Source of the DNA: a bacterium
GTDB lineage: Bacteria; Cyanobacteriota; Vampirovibrionia; Gastranaerophilales; Gastranaerophilaceae
Direction: 5' to 3'
Length of the DNA: 64,000 nt
NCBI GenBank assembly: GCA_017541465.1
Contig: JAFXYZ010000064.1
Coordinates: 1 to 64,000 of the forward strand
The notes beneath the pieces are model-generated. The model saw only the letters and a list, made by a program, of their open reading frames with translations, did no database searches and was not told where the DNA came from. Of this stretch, positions 8,915-18,496 are shown in pieces; position 1 is the first letter of the stretch; each line of letters starts with the position of its first letter. The position numbers and the translations under genes were made by a program.

Positions 8915-10696
8915 ATGAGTTATCTTTTTATAAATCCCGTAAATTTTGTTGTTGAAAATGCGCCCCTGCATAGCATTCCGCTTCTTATGGGTATTTTAAA
9001 AGATAATAATATTGAGGTTTCTAACCTTAATTTAAACTCTGAACTCTTAAAAAACCTTAAAAAACCTGATTTTATCTCTGATTTTTGCAATCGCTTCGAT
9101 AATATAAATAAATCAGACAGTGATGTTTTGATAAACGAATTTGTTTCGAGGGCGCAAAAGACCTATCCTAAAGGCGCTGTGTATGAGCTTTTAAAATTTG
9201 CGCCCGTATCTTTAAAAATTCTGAAGGATAAAAATTTATACTATAACCTTTCTCTGAGTCATTATGCGTATATGAACCTTCATAAGCTGTTTTCACCGCT
9301 TTCTTTTTACTATTCTCAGATTCTTCACCTCTTAATTCCCGACTGTGAAACCTGCAGGTCAGAGTCTGAAGTGCGCGATTTTAGTGTTAATATAAATCTT
9401 CTTGATACTTTTTTTGCTTCCGAACTCAATATCCTCAGGCCCTTTATTGATTTAAAGGTAAAGGAAAATCTGACCGAGGAGGTTGAGTGCGTCGGTATTA
9501 CGATAAATAACCCTATCCAGTTTGTGACGGGCTTATATATCGGAAGATATTTAAAGCAAAACTACAGATGCCACGTGAATATCGGGGGCTCATTTTTTAA
9601 TGAATACTATGAGTGTCTTGTAAACCTAGGGGAGTTTTTCGGGAAATATTTCGACTCTATATCCGTTAAAAACAACACTCAGACGGCTGTTGATATAATT
9701 AAATATCTGAGAGGGGAAATAGATATATCCTCTGTTCCGAATATTTTATACTATGACGGGGAAGTTAGGTTTAACAGCGGAAATAATACTTTTAATTATA
9801 ACAAACTTCCCTATATCGATTTAGGGGAAATAAGCTCTGACGATTATTCTATTCCGGAGCTTGTTATTCCCATCCAGGCATCGACCTCCTGCTACTGGCG
9901 AAAATGTATTTTCTGCGACTGCAGTGCAAATGAAGGGGGCTATACCGTTAAGAGTATAAGCAGACTTGTTGACGAGATTGAAAATTTAAAAAACAAATAT
10001 AATTCAAAATATTTTTATTTCTGGGATAATGCTCTTCACCCGAAGTATCTTGATAAACTCGCAGATGAGCTTGAGAAAAGAAAAATTGAAATAGTCTTTT
10101 CGATTTATGCGAGGTTTGAAGAGGAGTTTGATGAAAAATTACTCAAAAAACTGAGAAGAGCAGGGCTTTTGCACGTCTGCTGGGGGCTCGACAGCGCTTC
10201 AAAGAGGGTTATTGAGTACATTAACAAAGGAATTGACCTCAAAAATGCAGAAAGAATACTGAAGGCTGCGAATAAATTAAACATCTACAGTAAAGTCTAT
10301 CTTATTTTTGGGCATCCTACGGAAACTCTTGAAGAGATTAGAGAATCGGTTAATTTTGTCAATAAAAACTCAAAATATATAGGGGATGTCATCGCAAACG
10401 ACAAGGTCTATTTCCTCAAAACCGCCCTTCTTGAGACAAACAGAGATTATTATAAATCGATGATAAGGACAAAAGTTTCTGACAGGGATAAGATGATAAA
10501 AGACATTAAAAAATACTGTTTCGGGAGTATTATCCTGACTTTTTCCCCGACCTGCCTTTTGTACCTCGCAAAATTCAGGGTAAAGACAATCGCTTTTCGT
10601 ATGGGTATTTTCCATACTCTTCAGAAGTATTCTGTGTTCAGGAATATTATTAAAAGCCTTTTTGAGTTATCATATAAAAAAGCGGATAAGAAATGA
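8915..10696 (+). CDS. Cobalamin-binding radical SAM enzyme, copy 2
   Basis: A 593-residue paralogue of the protein at 4952, collinear over its whole length. The N-terminal B12-binding region contains FINPVNFVVENAP at the start and GITINNPIQFVTGL plus a V-N-I-G-G-S-F-F block before the SAM domain. The cluster motif is C326, C331, C334 in C-Y-W-R-K-C-I-F-C, with an extra C336. F-Y-F-W-D-N and W-G-L-D-S-A-S match copy 1. Two diverged copies in one operon suggest two successive radical reactions on one product or two substrates. It ends in an ATGA overlap with the next gene. Confidence 0.87.
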   Translation: MSYLFINPVNFVVENAPLHSIPLLMGILKDNNIEVSNLNLNSELLKNLKKPDFISDFCNRFDNINKSDSDVLINEFVSRAQKTYPKGAVYELLKFAPVSLKILKDKNLYYNLSLSHYAYMNLHKLFSPLSFYYSQILHLLIPDCETCRSESEVRDFSVNINLLDTFFASELNILRPFIDLKVKENLTEEVECVGITINNPIQFVTGLYIGRYLKQNYRCHVNIGGSFFNEYYECLVNLGEFFGKYFDSISVKNNTQTAVDIIKYLRGEIDISSVPNILYYDGEVRFNSGNNTFNYNKLPYIDLGEISSDDYSIPELVIPIQASTSCYWRKCIFCDCSANEGGYTVKSISRLVDEIENLKNKYNSKYFYFWDNALHPKYLDKLADELEKRKIEIVFSIYARFEEEFDEKLLKKLRRAGLLHVCWGLDSASKRVIEYINKGIDLKNAERILKAANKLNIYSKVYLIFGHPTETLEEIRESVNFVNKNSKYIGDVIANDKVYFLKTALLETNRDYYKSMIRTKVSDRDKMIKDIKKYCFGSIILTFSPTCLLYLAKFRVKTIAFRMGIFHTLQKYSVFRNIIKSLFELSYKKADKK

Positions 10697-11493
10697 TGTT
10701 TAGGAATTTTATAAAAAAAATAATTAAAGATAAAAGGATGTATCTTCCCGTTCTTGAGATGCATATTGTTGATCATTGTAATTTAAAATGCAAGGGGTGC
10801 AGTCATTTCAGCAATATTGCTGATGAATACTATGTATCGGTGGAGGACTTCAGAAATTCTCTTCTTTTGGCTTCAAAGCATTTCAGAATACACTCTTTTG
10901 CGCTTATGGGCGGAGAGCCGTTTTTGCATCCCGAGATAAAACAGTTAATCGGGGAAGCGAGAAAAATTCTTCCGAGCGCAAGAATAGTCATATCTTCAAA
11001 CGGTATGCTGGTAGATAAACTCGGTGATGATGTCTGGGGCGAGCTAATTAAAAACGAGGTTTTTATAAATGTATCAAAATATCCCGTCAATTCGCCTTAT
11101 TTTTCGGATATTCTGGATAAAATAGCCTACAGCAACGTTCTCGGGCAGGTCGTTGTAAAAAATTATTTCAGAAAATATATTAATATAAAAGGTGATTCAA
11201 TAAGGTATATGACTTATGATCAGTGTTATATGAAACACTGCGTTACCATAAAAGGCAATAATATCTATAAATGTCCGTTTTCCCTGTATGTAAAATACTT
11301 CAATAAAAAATTTAACACCCAAATACCCGTATCTTCGGGGCTTGACCTAACAAAAACAAACCAAAAAGAGATAAAGAAATTTCTGACTTCACCCGTTGAA
11401 ACCTGCCAGTTCTGCACCTTTGAAGAGGATAAGCTTTCGCTTTACAAATGGGGAGTTGAGGAAGCGAAAAAAGAGGACTGGATAGTTTATTAA
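10693..11493 (+). CDS. Radical SAM enzyme with C-terminal cysteine motif
   Basis: A 266-residue radical SAM protein. The motif is C29, C33, C36 (C-N-L-K-C-K-G-C-S-H), with an M-G-G-E-P SAM-binding strand after it. The C-terminal third has Y-D-Q-C, K-H-C, K-C-P-F and C-Q-F-C, enough for one auxiliary cluster (twitch or short SPASM). Proteins of this C-x-G-C-S-H type are common in surface polysaccharide and peptide-modification loci. It shares a four-base ATGA overlap with copy 2 of the B12 enzyme. Confidence 0.85.
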   Translation: MMFRNFIKKIIKDKRMYLPVLEMHIVDHCNLKCKGCSHFSNIADEYYVSVEDFRNSLLLASKHFRIHSFALMGGEPFLHPEIKQLIGEARKILPSARIVISSNGMLVDKLGDDVWGELIKNEVFINVSKYPVNSPYFSDILDKIAYSNVLGQVVVKNYFRKYINIKGDSIRYMTYDQCYMKHCVTIKGNNIYKCPFSLYVKYFNKKFNTQIPVSSGLDLTKTNQKEIKKFLTSPVETCQFCTFEEDKLSLYKWGVEEAKKEDWIVY

Positions 11494-11554
11494 ATATCAA
11501 AAATACATTAAAAGAATAATTAAAATTATTGAAGATATAGTGTAAGATGATGTT

Positions 11555-14104
11555 GTGGAAGAAACGTTCTTAAATAAGAAAGCAATAGAGTCATCAAAAG
11601 AAGCGGACAATTTGCCCGGTTCCTATTTTGGTGCGGTTAAGGACAAAAATTCTTTGTTTCTGATTAACCATAACTCTCAGACTATCTGGAAACTTCTTGA
11701 TTTTTTCAGAAGCGAAAATAAGGTGTTTCTTTTAAAAGGCTACAGCGGAAGCGGAAAATCAGCCGTTATTGATTTGTTTCTGAAAAACTATCTTGCTGAC
11801 GATGTTTTGGTTTTTAAACACCTGTGGCAGACCGGAACAAACCTTGATGACGTTCTTCTCTCTATTTATAAGGACTTTACGGTTTATTCATCAAAGAAGA
11901 AAATAATTCTTCCAAAGTCCGACTCGATTATTTTCTCTGATAAGATAAATTCTTATATTAAACACGCCTACAGGCAGATGGTGTTTGTGTTTGATTATTT
12001 TGAGATGAGCTTTATCACCCAAAAGAAGCAGGACGAAATTTGTGATTTTATTAAGTATTTACTCAAATTCCCGAATGTTAAAATCATTATTGCTTCAAGA
12101 ACACTGAACCCAAAGGACCTTAAACTCGATAAATTCCTAACGGTATCGACACTTCAGCCTTTAAATACGGATGAAATAGCTAAACTTCTTGAACAAAACG
12201 AGATAAAACTTCCCGATGACTATTTTAAACAGTTATGTATTGAATCGGGCGGGCAGTATATTTTTATTTCCATGTTTTTAACGCTTTCAAAAATTCTTGA
12301 TGTGAAGCCTGAGGAATTGTTTGAAGAGTTTAAAAATAAGAATATTGTTTTTTCAGATTTTCTTTTGCAAAAGAACTTGGCACTTTTATCGAACAAATTT
12401 TTAAATCTTTTCTATCTTCTATCTGTTATAAGAATAGGTGTCAGCGAAAACTTTATTTTATCCCGTAAAATTGCCCAGAAGGAAGATTTAGAGTATCTGA
12501 GGGAAAGAAACATAATTTCGTATGAGTTTGGGCTTTATTATTTAAAAGACTACTTTAAATCAAAATACCTTCAGTCAATAAGCTCTGATGTTAAGGGAAA
12601 AATATACAGTGAACTCATAACTTTTTATGAAACACTTCTGCCTAAAAAACCCTTCAACAGAGATTTGTTAATCTCAAGAATTACGATGAGAAAAGAAATT
12701 GAAGCCTGCCGTGATGCACTTGAGCTTTTAAAACTTGAGAAGAAGAAAAAGACGGGCGCAGGCGGAAACACTAATTTCAGCTATCTCTCTTATGCCTCAC
12801 AGACTTCCTCCGAGTGGGGCAGTCCTTCAAAATATAAGCTGACGAACATTCCGAAAATAAATAAGGAGCAGGAGGCAACCTTCGGGCGGGCAAATTTATC
12901 AAAAGAAGATGTCAGTATTTTAAATCTTATATCCCCGAAAGATATGCTTGAAACCGAGCTTACAAATATAGTAAGAATTTCTGAGGAACTGACAAGAAAC
13001 GGGGAAGAAGAGAAAAAAGCTCAGGAAGAGGAGGAAGAAGAAAAACAGTTTCATGACCTTGATGAACTGATTAATAAAGCAAAAGAGAAGGAGGAGGAGT
13101 TTAAGTACAGGGAAGCCATTGTTTTTTATGAGCAGGCGCTCTCTGATATTGAAAACCCGTTGTATGAATCAAAAAAACCTTTGCTGGTGTTTAAAACCGC
13201 GTTTTGCTACCGCCACATTCAGGAAACGGAAAAGGCAGTTAAACTCTTTCAGGAGGCATCCGAACTCTATTCAGCGATAAACCGTGAAAAATCAATATAT
13301 GCACTTTTGTGTATAGCTCAGAGCTACAGTGAGGTTTACAGGTTTGAAGAAGCCAAAAATGCTTATAACAGGGTGCTTGCCCTCAAAAAGATATTGCCCC
13401 CGAACATTTTTGTCCGTGCAAACCTTGATTTAGCAGAGATAGAGGACAGTAATATCAATACGGAGGGTGCTGCAGGTTATGCCTATAATGCTTTAAAGGC
13501 AGCAGAAACCATTGATAACAAACATCTTCTGACGGAGAGTTATTTTAAATATGCGCTCTATAACGATGATTTAGGCAATTACTCGATTGCCCTTAAATAT
13601 TATTTAAAATGTATTCAGGTTTCGGATAAACTCGAAGAAAACGCCTTTTTGTCGCCTGCTTATTCTAATCTTGCCGGATTGTGTTTTGAAAAATCGGATA
13701 TTCAGAATGCGATTATGTACCACCAAAAAGCGATAGAGGTGGATGAAAAGCAAAATAACAGGGAAGGGCTTTATTTCGGGTATATTAAACTTGCCGAAAT
13801 ATATAAGAAAGAAGACTATTCAAAGACTTATGACTATCTGATTAAAGCATTGAAGGTGGTAAGAAAGACAGAGGACAAAACACATCTTATAAATGTTTAT
13901 ATGGAATTAGGGGACTGTTATTTTAAGACAGGGAAGGTCAGAAAGTCTTTAAGAGCCTATATGCTGGCTGAAAAACTCATTAAAAAATATTCAAAAATAG
14001 AAGAGCACTATGCACTTGAGGGCAAACTTGCTTTGCTGAAAAATTCGGTCGGACAAAATGATTATATGAGATATTTGAGCGAGATAAGAAAAAATGAAGA
14101 GTGA
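11555..14104 (+). CDS. STAND-like NTPase with TPR repeats
   Basis: An 849-residue protein beginning at GTG; the in-frame region upstream is closed by a TAA, so no ATG is available. The NTPase half has a Walker A (G-Y-S-G-S-G-K-S, about residues 61-69), a Walker B-like F-V-F-D-Y and an I-I-A-S-R sensor strand. A charged Glu-rich linker around residues 480-510 leads to at least six TPR units in the C-terminal 350 residues. This is the architecture of signal-transducing ATPases that scaffold or sense. It lies 61 bases after the last radical SAM gene on the same strand and overlaps rsmG, so it may be part of the cluster transcript. A defence role is possible but unproven. Confidence 0.75.
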   Translation: MEETFLNKKAIESSKEADNLPGSYFGAVKDKNSLFLINHNSQTIWKLLDFFRSENKVFLLKGYSGSGKSAVIDLFLKNYLADDVLVFKHLWQTGTNLDDVLLSIYKDFTVYSSKKKIILPKSDSIIFSDKINSYIKHAYRQMVFVFDYFEMSFITQKKQDEICDFIKYLLKFPNVKIIIASRTLNPKDLKLDKFLTVSTLQPLNTDEIAKLLEQNEIKLPDDYFKQLCIESGGQYIFISMFLTLSKILDVKPEELFEEFKNKNIVFSDFLLQKNLALLSNKFLNLFYLLSVIRIGVSENFILSRKIAQKEDLEYLRERNIISYEFGLYYLKDYFKSKYLQSISSDVKGKIYSELITFYETLLPKKPFNRDLLISRITMRKEIEACRDALELLKLEKKKKTGAGGNTNFSYLSYASQTSSEWGSPSKYKLTNIPKINKEQEATFGRANLSKEDVSILNLISPKDMLETELTNIVRISEELTRNGEEEKKAQEEEEEEKQFHDLDELINKAKEKEEEFKYREAIVFYEQALSDIENPLYESKKPLLVFKTAFCYRHIQETEKAVKLFQEASELYSAINREKSIYALLCIAQSYSEVYRFEEAKNAYNRVLALKKILPPNIFVRANLDLAEIEDSNINTEGAAGYAYNALKAAETIDNKHLLTESYFKYALYNDDLGNYSIALKYYLKCIQVSDKLEENAFLSPAYSNLAGLCFEKSDIQNAIMYHQKAIEVDEKQNNREGLYFGYIKLAEIYKKEDYSKTYDYLIKALKVVRKTEDKTHLINVYMELGDCYFKTGKVRKSLRAYMLAEKLIKKYSKIEEHYALEGKLALLKNSVGQNDYMRYLSEIRKNEE

Positions 14105-14738
14105 CGTGTTAAAGGAAAAATTCGGACTTCTTCCTTCCTCTTCCGCGCTTCAGAAGTGCGAAAAGTTTATTGAGCTTTTTAAAGAGTACAATTCTCATAC
14201 GAATTTGATGAGTAAAAATGATTTATCGGTTATTTTTGAAAAGCATATAGTCGATTCTCTTTCTGTTTTTATGTTTAAAGAGTTTCAGAATTGTGAAATA
14301 ATACTTGATATTGGTACAGGAGGAGGGTTTCCTGCCGTTCCGATTTCCATATTTTCTGAGGATAAACAAGTTTTTGCGGTGGATTCAATTCGGAAAAAAA
14401 TAAGGTTTATAGAGAGCGCTAAAGAGGAATTATCCCTGAAGAATTTAACTCCCCTGTGTTCGAGAATCGAGAGTTTAGGGAAAGATTATTTTAAGAAATT
14501 TGATTTGGTGGTGTCGAGGGCGCTCGGGGATTTAGAGAAACTAACCAAATATTCTGCGCCATATTTAAAAAAGGGCGGGTATCTTTGCGCGTATAAATCG
14601 AAAAGCGCAAAAGAGGAATTAACAACTGCCGAAAAAGTAATTAAAAAATCGGGTTTTGAGTATGTTGAGAGCATTCCTTATGAAATTAATTTAAAAGAAA
14701 ATTTTGAGAGAGTGCTTGTTCTTCTGAGAAGAGCTTAA
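14094..14738 (+). CDS. rsmG: 16S rRNA m7G527 methyltransferase RsmG
   Basis: A 214-residue SAM-dependent methyltransferase that modifies G527 in 16S rRNA. Seen: the N-terminal Y-N-x-H-T-N-L segment, the K-H-I-V-D-S-L-S block, the SAM loop D-I-G-T-G-G-G-F-P, the V-D-S-I-R-K-K strand and the V-S-R-A-L-G motif. Length is normal for the family. Its ATG is 11 bases inside the NTPase gene. It is followed by an intrinsic terminator. Confidence 0.95.
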   Translation: MKSDVLKEKFGLLPSSSALQKCEKFIELFKEYNSHTNLMSKNDLSVIFEKHIVDSLSVFMFKEFQNCEIILDIGTGGGFPAVPISIFSEDKQVFAVDSIRKKIRFIESAKEELSLKNLTPLCSRIESLGKDYFKKFDLVVSRALGDLEKLTKYSAPYLKKGGYLCAYKSKSAKEELTTAEKVIKKSGFEYVESIPYEINLKENFERVLVLLRRA

Positions 14739-14805
14739 CAAAACTACAACTTTAGTATTAAATTTTTCAAGTTTTGACTCTGATATGACGATAGAGAAAA
14801 TGTAA

Positions 14806-14817
14806 GGGCGAAAGCCC
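14806..14817 (+). other. GNRA-capped hairpin
   Basis: GGGC-GAAA-GCCC forms a four-pair stem with a GAAA tetraloop, 27 bases before the rsmG terminator hairpin. Its presence in an otherwise non-coding gap suggests a structured RNA 3' segment or repeat remnant. Confidence 0.4.
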
Positions 14818-14843
14818 GAACAAATCTCCTCCCCAAGTCTAGC

Positions 14844-14871
14844 AGCCGCCAAAATGGACGGCTTTTTTTTT
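14844..14871 (+). terminator. Intrinsic terminator after rsmG
   Basis: AGCCGCC pairs with GGACGGCT across a short AAAAT loop with one bulge, followed by an uninterrupted run of nine T. It would end transcription of the long co-directional run that starts at 156. Confidence 0.85.
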
Positions 14872-14894
14872 ACTTTTTTGCTTTGCAAAAAAGT
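14872..14894. repeat. Perfect 10-bp inverted repeat
   Basis: ACTTTTTTGC, three T, then GCAAAAAAGT, directly after the T run of the terminator. The dyad is symmetrical and could act as a back-up terminator on either strand. Confidence 0.6.
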
Positions 14895-15014
14895 AAAAAA
14901 AGTAAAAAATATTATTCCGTAAGACTTAAAACCATTATGTTTTTTTAAATACCCACCATTAATACTATTACATCCTTTTTAAAATAATATATAATATTAA
15001 AAGAGAGGATAGCG

Positions 15015-15707
15015 ATGTATTCAAAAGACAATCCTGAGAGTATAAAAACACTGTTTGATAATATTGCTTACAGTTATGACTTTATCAATAACGTCATATC
15101 TTTCGGGCTGCATAATTACATTAAGGCTGATGCTTTAAATATGCTTCAGCAGGACAACTACAACAGAATTATCGATTTATGCACGGGAACGGGCGATATT
15201 GCACTTCGTCTGACCAAAAAATTCCCCGAGGCACATATACTTGCGACTGATTTTTCCTCCCGTATGCTTGAAATAACGAGATATAAGATTAAAGGGCAAT
15301 ATAACATAATGGCTGAAAAAGCCGATGTTATGGCGCTTCCCTATGAACATAACACCTTTGACCTCTGTACGGTCTTTTTCGGGCTCAGGAACCTTCCCGA
15401 TATTGATAAAGCGATAGACGGGATATATCAGGTTTTAAAGGACGATGCCGAGCTGTTGATAGTTGATTTGGTTAAGCCGAAACTTCAGCCTGTTGAGGTT
15501 TATTTCGGCAAATGTATGCCCAAAATTGCCTCTGTATTTACCAAAGATAAAGAAGCTTACCAATATCTTGCAGACAGCAGAGATACCTACCCTTCTCATA
15601 ATGACCTTATGAGACTCCTTCAGCAGCATAAATTCAGGGTTATAAAGAGAAAAGAATATCTCTTCGGGCTTGTTTCACTTAACCTTGTTAAAAAGTTTGT
15701 TAATTAA
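15015..15707 (+). CDS. ubiE: Demethylmenaquinone/ubiquinone C-methyltransferase
   Basis: A 230-residue SAM-dependent methyltransferase of the UbiE/MenG family, acting in quinone synthesis at the membrane. Seen: F-D-N-I-A-x-x-Y-D-F-x-N near the N-terminus, the SAM loop D-L-C-T-G-T-G-D, the D-x-x-x-L-P-Y block and F-G-L-R-N motif that define the family. Family length is 230-250, so it is complete. The ribosome site GAGGA precedes the ATG by six bases. It is monocistronic between the rsmG terminator and clpB. Confidence 0.9.
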   Translation: MYSKDNPESIKTLFDNIAYSYDFINNVISFGLHNYIKADALNMLQQDNYNRIIDLCTGTGDIALRLTKKFPEAHILATDFSSRMLEITRYKIKGQYNIMAEKADVMALPYEHNTFDLCTVFFGLRNLPDIDKAIDGIYQVLKDDAELLIVDLVKPKLQPVEVYFGKCMPKIASVFTKDKEAYQYLADSRDTYPSHNDLMRLLQQHKFRVIKRKEYLFGLVSLNLVKKFVN

Positions 15708-15824
15708 TTTCCGTTAAAAAAATTAAAAATTAAAAAAAAATGAATTTTTGCTGATTTCCTCCGAAAAAGCATTAAACTTATAATATAAAGTTTTGCTTTG
15801 TGCAAACTTCAGGAGGTAGTAAAG

Positions 15825-18443
15825 ATGATTGATTTCAACAGATTAACGGACTATACAAAAGAGATTATGTACTCTGCCCAGCAGTCGATGTATCGTTATA
15901 ACAATTCCCAGATGGAGCCCGAACACCTTGTTTTGGCTATGCTTGAGGACGAAAAAGGGATAGCAAACGACTATTTCAGAGAAATGAGAGTTAATGTTGA
16001 TGTTCTGAAAAAACAGGTTTTGGAAAGAATTTCAACCTTCCCGCAGGTACAGTCATCAACACCTAATCAGCAGTTGTTTTTGTCAATGGACACAAATAAA
16101 CTCCTTGACAGTGCCGATGAAGTTGCAACAAATATGAAGGATTCTTATATCAGCATCGAGCATATTTTAATTGCAATGAGTGAATTAAGCGGTACTAAAA
16201 TACAGACGATTTTTCAGTCAGACAGAATTACAAAAGATGCTATTCTGAATGCCATGAAAAAAATCAGAGGAAACAGAAAGGCTGACAGCAAGAATGCAGA
16301 GGACCAGTATAAAGCGCTTGAAAAGTATTCAAGTGACCTGACCGCCCTGGCGAGAAAAGGCAAACTCGATCCCGTTATCGGAAGAGATGATGAGGTCAGA
16401 AGAATAATACAGGTTTTGAACCGCAAAACCAAAAATAACCCTGTTTTGATAGGTGAGCCGGGTGTCGGTAAAACGGCGATAGTCGAAGGGCTTGCCCAGA
16501 GAATAGTCAGGGGCGATGTACCCGAAAACTTAAAGGATGCAAAGCTTGTTTCACTTGATTTAGGCGCGCTTATTGCGGGTGCAAAGTTCAGAGGTGAGTT
16601 TGAAGAAAGGCTCAAAGCCGTTTTAAAGGAGGTTGAAAGCTCAAACGGCGAAATTATAATGTTTATCGATGAACTTCATACCGTTGTCGGCGCAGGTGCA
16701 ACCGAGGGCTCGACCGATGCAGGCAACCTCTTAAAGCCTATGTTGGCAAGAGGGGTTTTGAGATGTATCGGTGCAACGACTGTCAACGAATACAGGAAAT
16801 ACATTGAAAAAGATCCCGCGCTTGAAAGAAGATTTCAGCCCGTTATGGTGGAAGAGCCTTCTGTTGAAGATACAATCAGTATTTTAAGAGGGCTGAAACA
16901 GAGATATGAAGTACACCATGGGGTAAGAATTAAAGATTCCGCGCTTGTTGCGGCGGCAAAACTCTCTGACAGATACATCTCGGACAGATTTTTGCCCGAT
17001 AAGGCGATAGATTTAATTGATGAAGCCGCATCATCTCTGAGAATTGAGATAGATTCAATGCCTGAAGAACTTGATGCACTTGTACGTCAGTCAACTCAGT
17101 TAAAAATTGAAAAAGAAGCGCTAAAACAGGAGGATTCACCTGAAAATAAGGAAAAAATAGAGAAGATAGATTCTGTTTTATCCGATTTAAACAATAAAAT
17201 AGATACCCTCAAAACCCAATGGGAACTTGAAAAAAAGAGTATTCAGGGTGAGGCTGCCATAAAGGAAGAAATCGAAAAGACAAAAATCGAAATCGATGAA
17301 GCCGAAAGAAACGCAGACCTTCAGAGAGCGGCAGAACTCAAATACGGCAAGTTGATGAACCTCGAAAAAGAGCTCAAAGCAGTTTCTGAGGGGACAAAAG
17401 ACGGGAACAAAAAAGACAGCCTTCTGAAGGAAGAAATTGATGAGGACGATATTGCCCAGATAGTAAGCAAATGGACGGGTATTGCCGTCAATAAACTTAT
17501 GGAAAGCGAAATGCAGAAGCTCGTCAGAATGGAAGATTTTATCCATAAACGTGTTATAGGTCAGGACGAAGCCGTTGAGGTTGTCTCTGATGCGATAAGA
17601 AGGGCAAGAAGCGGGTTAAAAGATCCCAAACGTCCTATCGGCACATTTATTTTCTTAGGTCCTACGGGTGTCGGTAAAACTGAACTTGCAAAGGCGCTCG
17701 CTGAGTTTATGTTCAATGATGAGGATGCCCTAATCAGAATTGATATGTCCGAGTATATGGAAAAATACTCTGTTGCAAGGCTGATAGGCGCGCCTCCGGG
17801 GTATGTCGGCTATGATGAAGGCGGACAATTAACCGAGGCGGTCAGAAGGAAGCCTTATTCCGTTGTACTTTTTGATGAAATTGAAAAGGCGCACCCGGAT
17901 GTGTTTAATTTAATGCTCCAAATCTTTGATGACGGGCGGTTGACGGATTCAAAGGGCAAAACGGTTGACTTTAAAAACACTCTTATCATTCTGACAAGTA
18001 ACATAGGCAGTGATATTATCCTCAATAACACGCTTGAGACAATTGTTTCGGGTACAAACCCCGACAAACTCAAGGAAGAGGTAATGGCGCTTATGAGGGA
18101 AAGATTTAAGCCCGAGTTCCTTAACAGAATTGATGAAACAGTGTTCTTTAAAGCGCTCAATATGTCGCAGTTAAAAGAAATTGTAGATATTCAGGCTGCT
18201 CAGCTTGAAAAATTGCTCGCAGAACGCGATATTACACTTGAAATGAGCGAAGATGCCAAAGAATTTCTTGCTTCAAAAGGCTTTAACCCGATTTATGGCG
18301 CAAGACCTCTGAAGAGAACGATAAGACAACTGGTTGAAAATCCTCTCTCGAAGAAGATTTTGACGGGCGAGGTCAGAGAACATTCTCACCTGTTTGTTGA
18401 CGTCAAAGATGACGAGCTGATTTTTGAAGATAAAAATGAATAA
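15825..18443 (+). CDS. clpB: Disaggregase ClpB
   Basis: An 872-residue Hsp100 AAA+ chaperone that resolves protein aggregates with DnaK. Seen: the Clp-N repeats at the start, Walker A of ring one (G-E-P-G-V-G-K-T, ~209-216), the long coiled-coil middle domain (~400-530, with AELKYGKL) that separates ClpB from ClpC/ClpA, and Walker A of ring two (G-P-T-G-V-G-K-T, ~612-619). A perfect AGGAGG at 15811-15816 fixes the start at 15825; the in-frame TTG at 15798 is upstream of that site. A TATAAT at 15779-15784 is the likely -10. No CIRCE-type heat-shock operator is visible. Confidence 0.95.
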   Translation: MIDFNRLTDYTKEIMYSAQQSMYRYNNSQMEPEHLVLAMLEDEKGIANDYFREMRVNVDVLKKQVLERISTFPQVQSSTPNQQLFLSMDTNKLLDSADEVATNMKDSYISIEHILIAMSELSGTKIQTIFQSDRITKDAILNAMKKIRGNRKADSKNAEDQYKALEKYSSDLTALARKGKLDPVIGRDDEVRRIIQVLNRKTKNNPVLIGEPGVGKTAIVEGLAQRIVRGDVPENLKDAKLVSLDLGALIAGAKFRGEFEERLKAVLKEVESSNGEIIMFIDELHTVVGAGATEGSTDAGNLLKPMLARGVLRCIGATTVNEYRKYIEKDPALERRFQPVMVEEPSVEDTISILRGLKQRYEVHHGVRIKDSALVAAAKLSDRYISDRFLPDKAIDLIDEAASSLRIEIDSMPEELDALVRQSTQLKIEKEALKQEDSPENKEKIEKIDSVLSDLNNKIDTLKTQWELEKKSIQGEAAIKEEIEKTKIEIDEAERNADLQRAAELKYGKLMNLEKELKAVSEGTKDGNKKDSLLKEEIDEDDIAQIVSKWTGIAVNKLMESEMQKLVRMEDFIHKRVIGQDEAVEVVSDAIRRARSGLKDPKRPIGTFIFLGPTGVGKTELAKALAEFMFNDEDALIRIDMSEYMEKYSVARLIGAPPGYVGYDEGGQLTEAVRRKPYSVVLFDEIEKAHPDVFNLMLQIFDDGRLTDSKGKTVDFKNTLIILTSNIGSDIILNNTLETIVSGTNPDKLKEEVMALMRERFKPEFLNRIDETVFFKALNMSQLKEIVDIQAAQLEKLLAERDITLEMSEDAKEFLASKGFNPIYGARPLKRTIRQLVENPLSKKILTGEVREHSHLFVDVKDDELIFEDKNE

Positions 18444-18452
18444 TATTTAAAG

Positions 18453-18480
18453 GCCGGGGTTATGCCCGGCTTTTATTTTT
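18453..18480 (+). terminator. Intrinsic terminator after clpB
   Basis: GCCGGG pairs with CCCGGC around a six-base loop, followed by TTTTATTTTT. Confidence 0.85.
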
Positions 18481-18481
18481 G

Positions 18482-18490
18482 TGCTAAAAT
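18482..18490 (+). promoter_or_regulatory. Extended -10 of tsaD
   Basis: TGC followed by TAAAAT, ending six bases before the tsaD ATG. It is squeezed between the clpB terminator and the start codon, leaving no room for a ribosome site; a leaderless message is predicted. Confidence 0.5.
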
Positions 18491-18496
18491 ATTGTT

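Noticed and set aside
14691-14888. 65-codon minus-strand frame over the rsmG terminator
   Set aside because: It overlaps the rsmG end and two hairpins, starts inside the dyad and has no ribosome site.
15708-15824. CIRCE or HrcA operator before clpB
   Set aside because: I looked for the TTAGCACTC/GAGTGCTAA dyad and found nothing like it.
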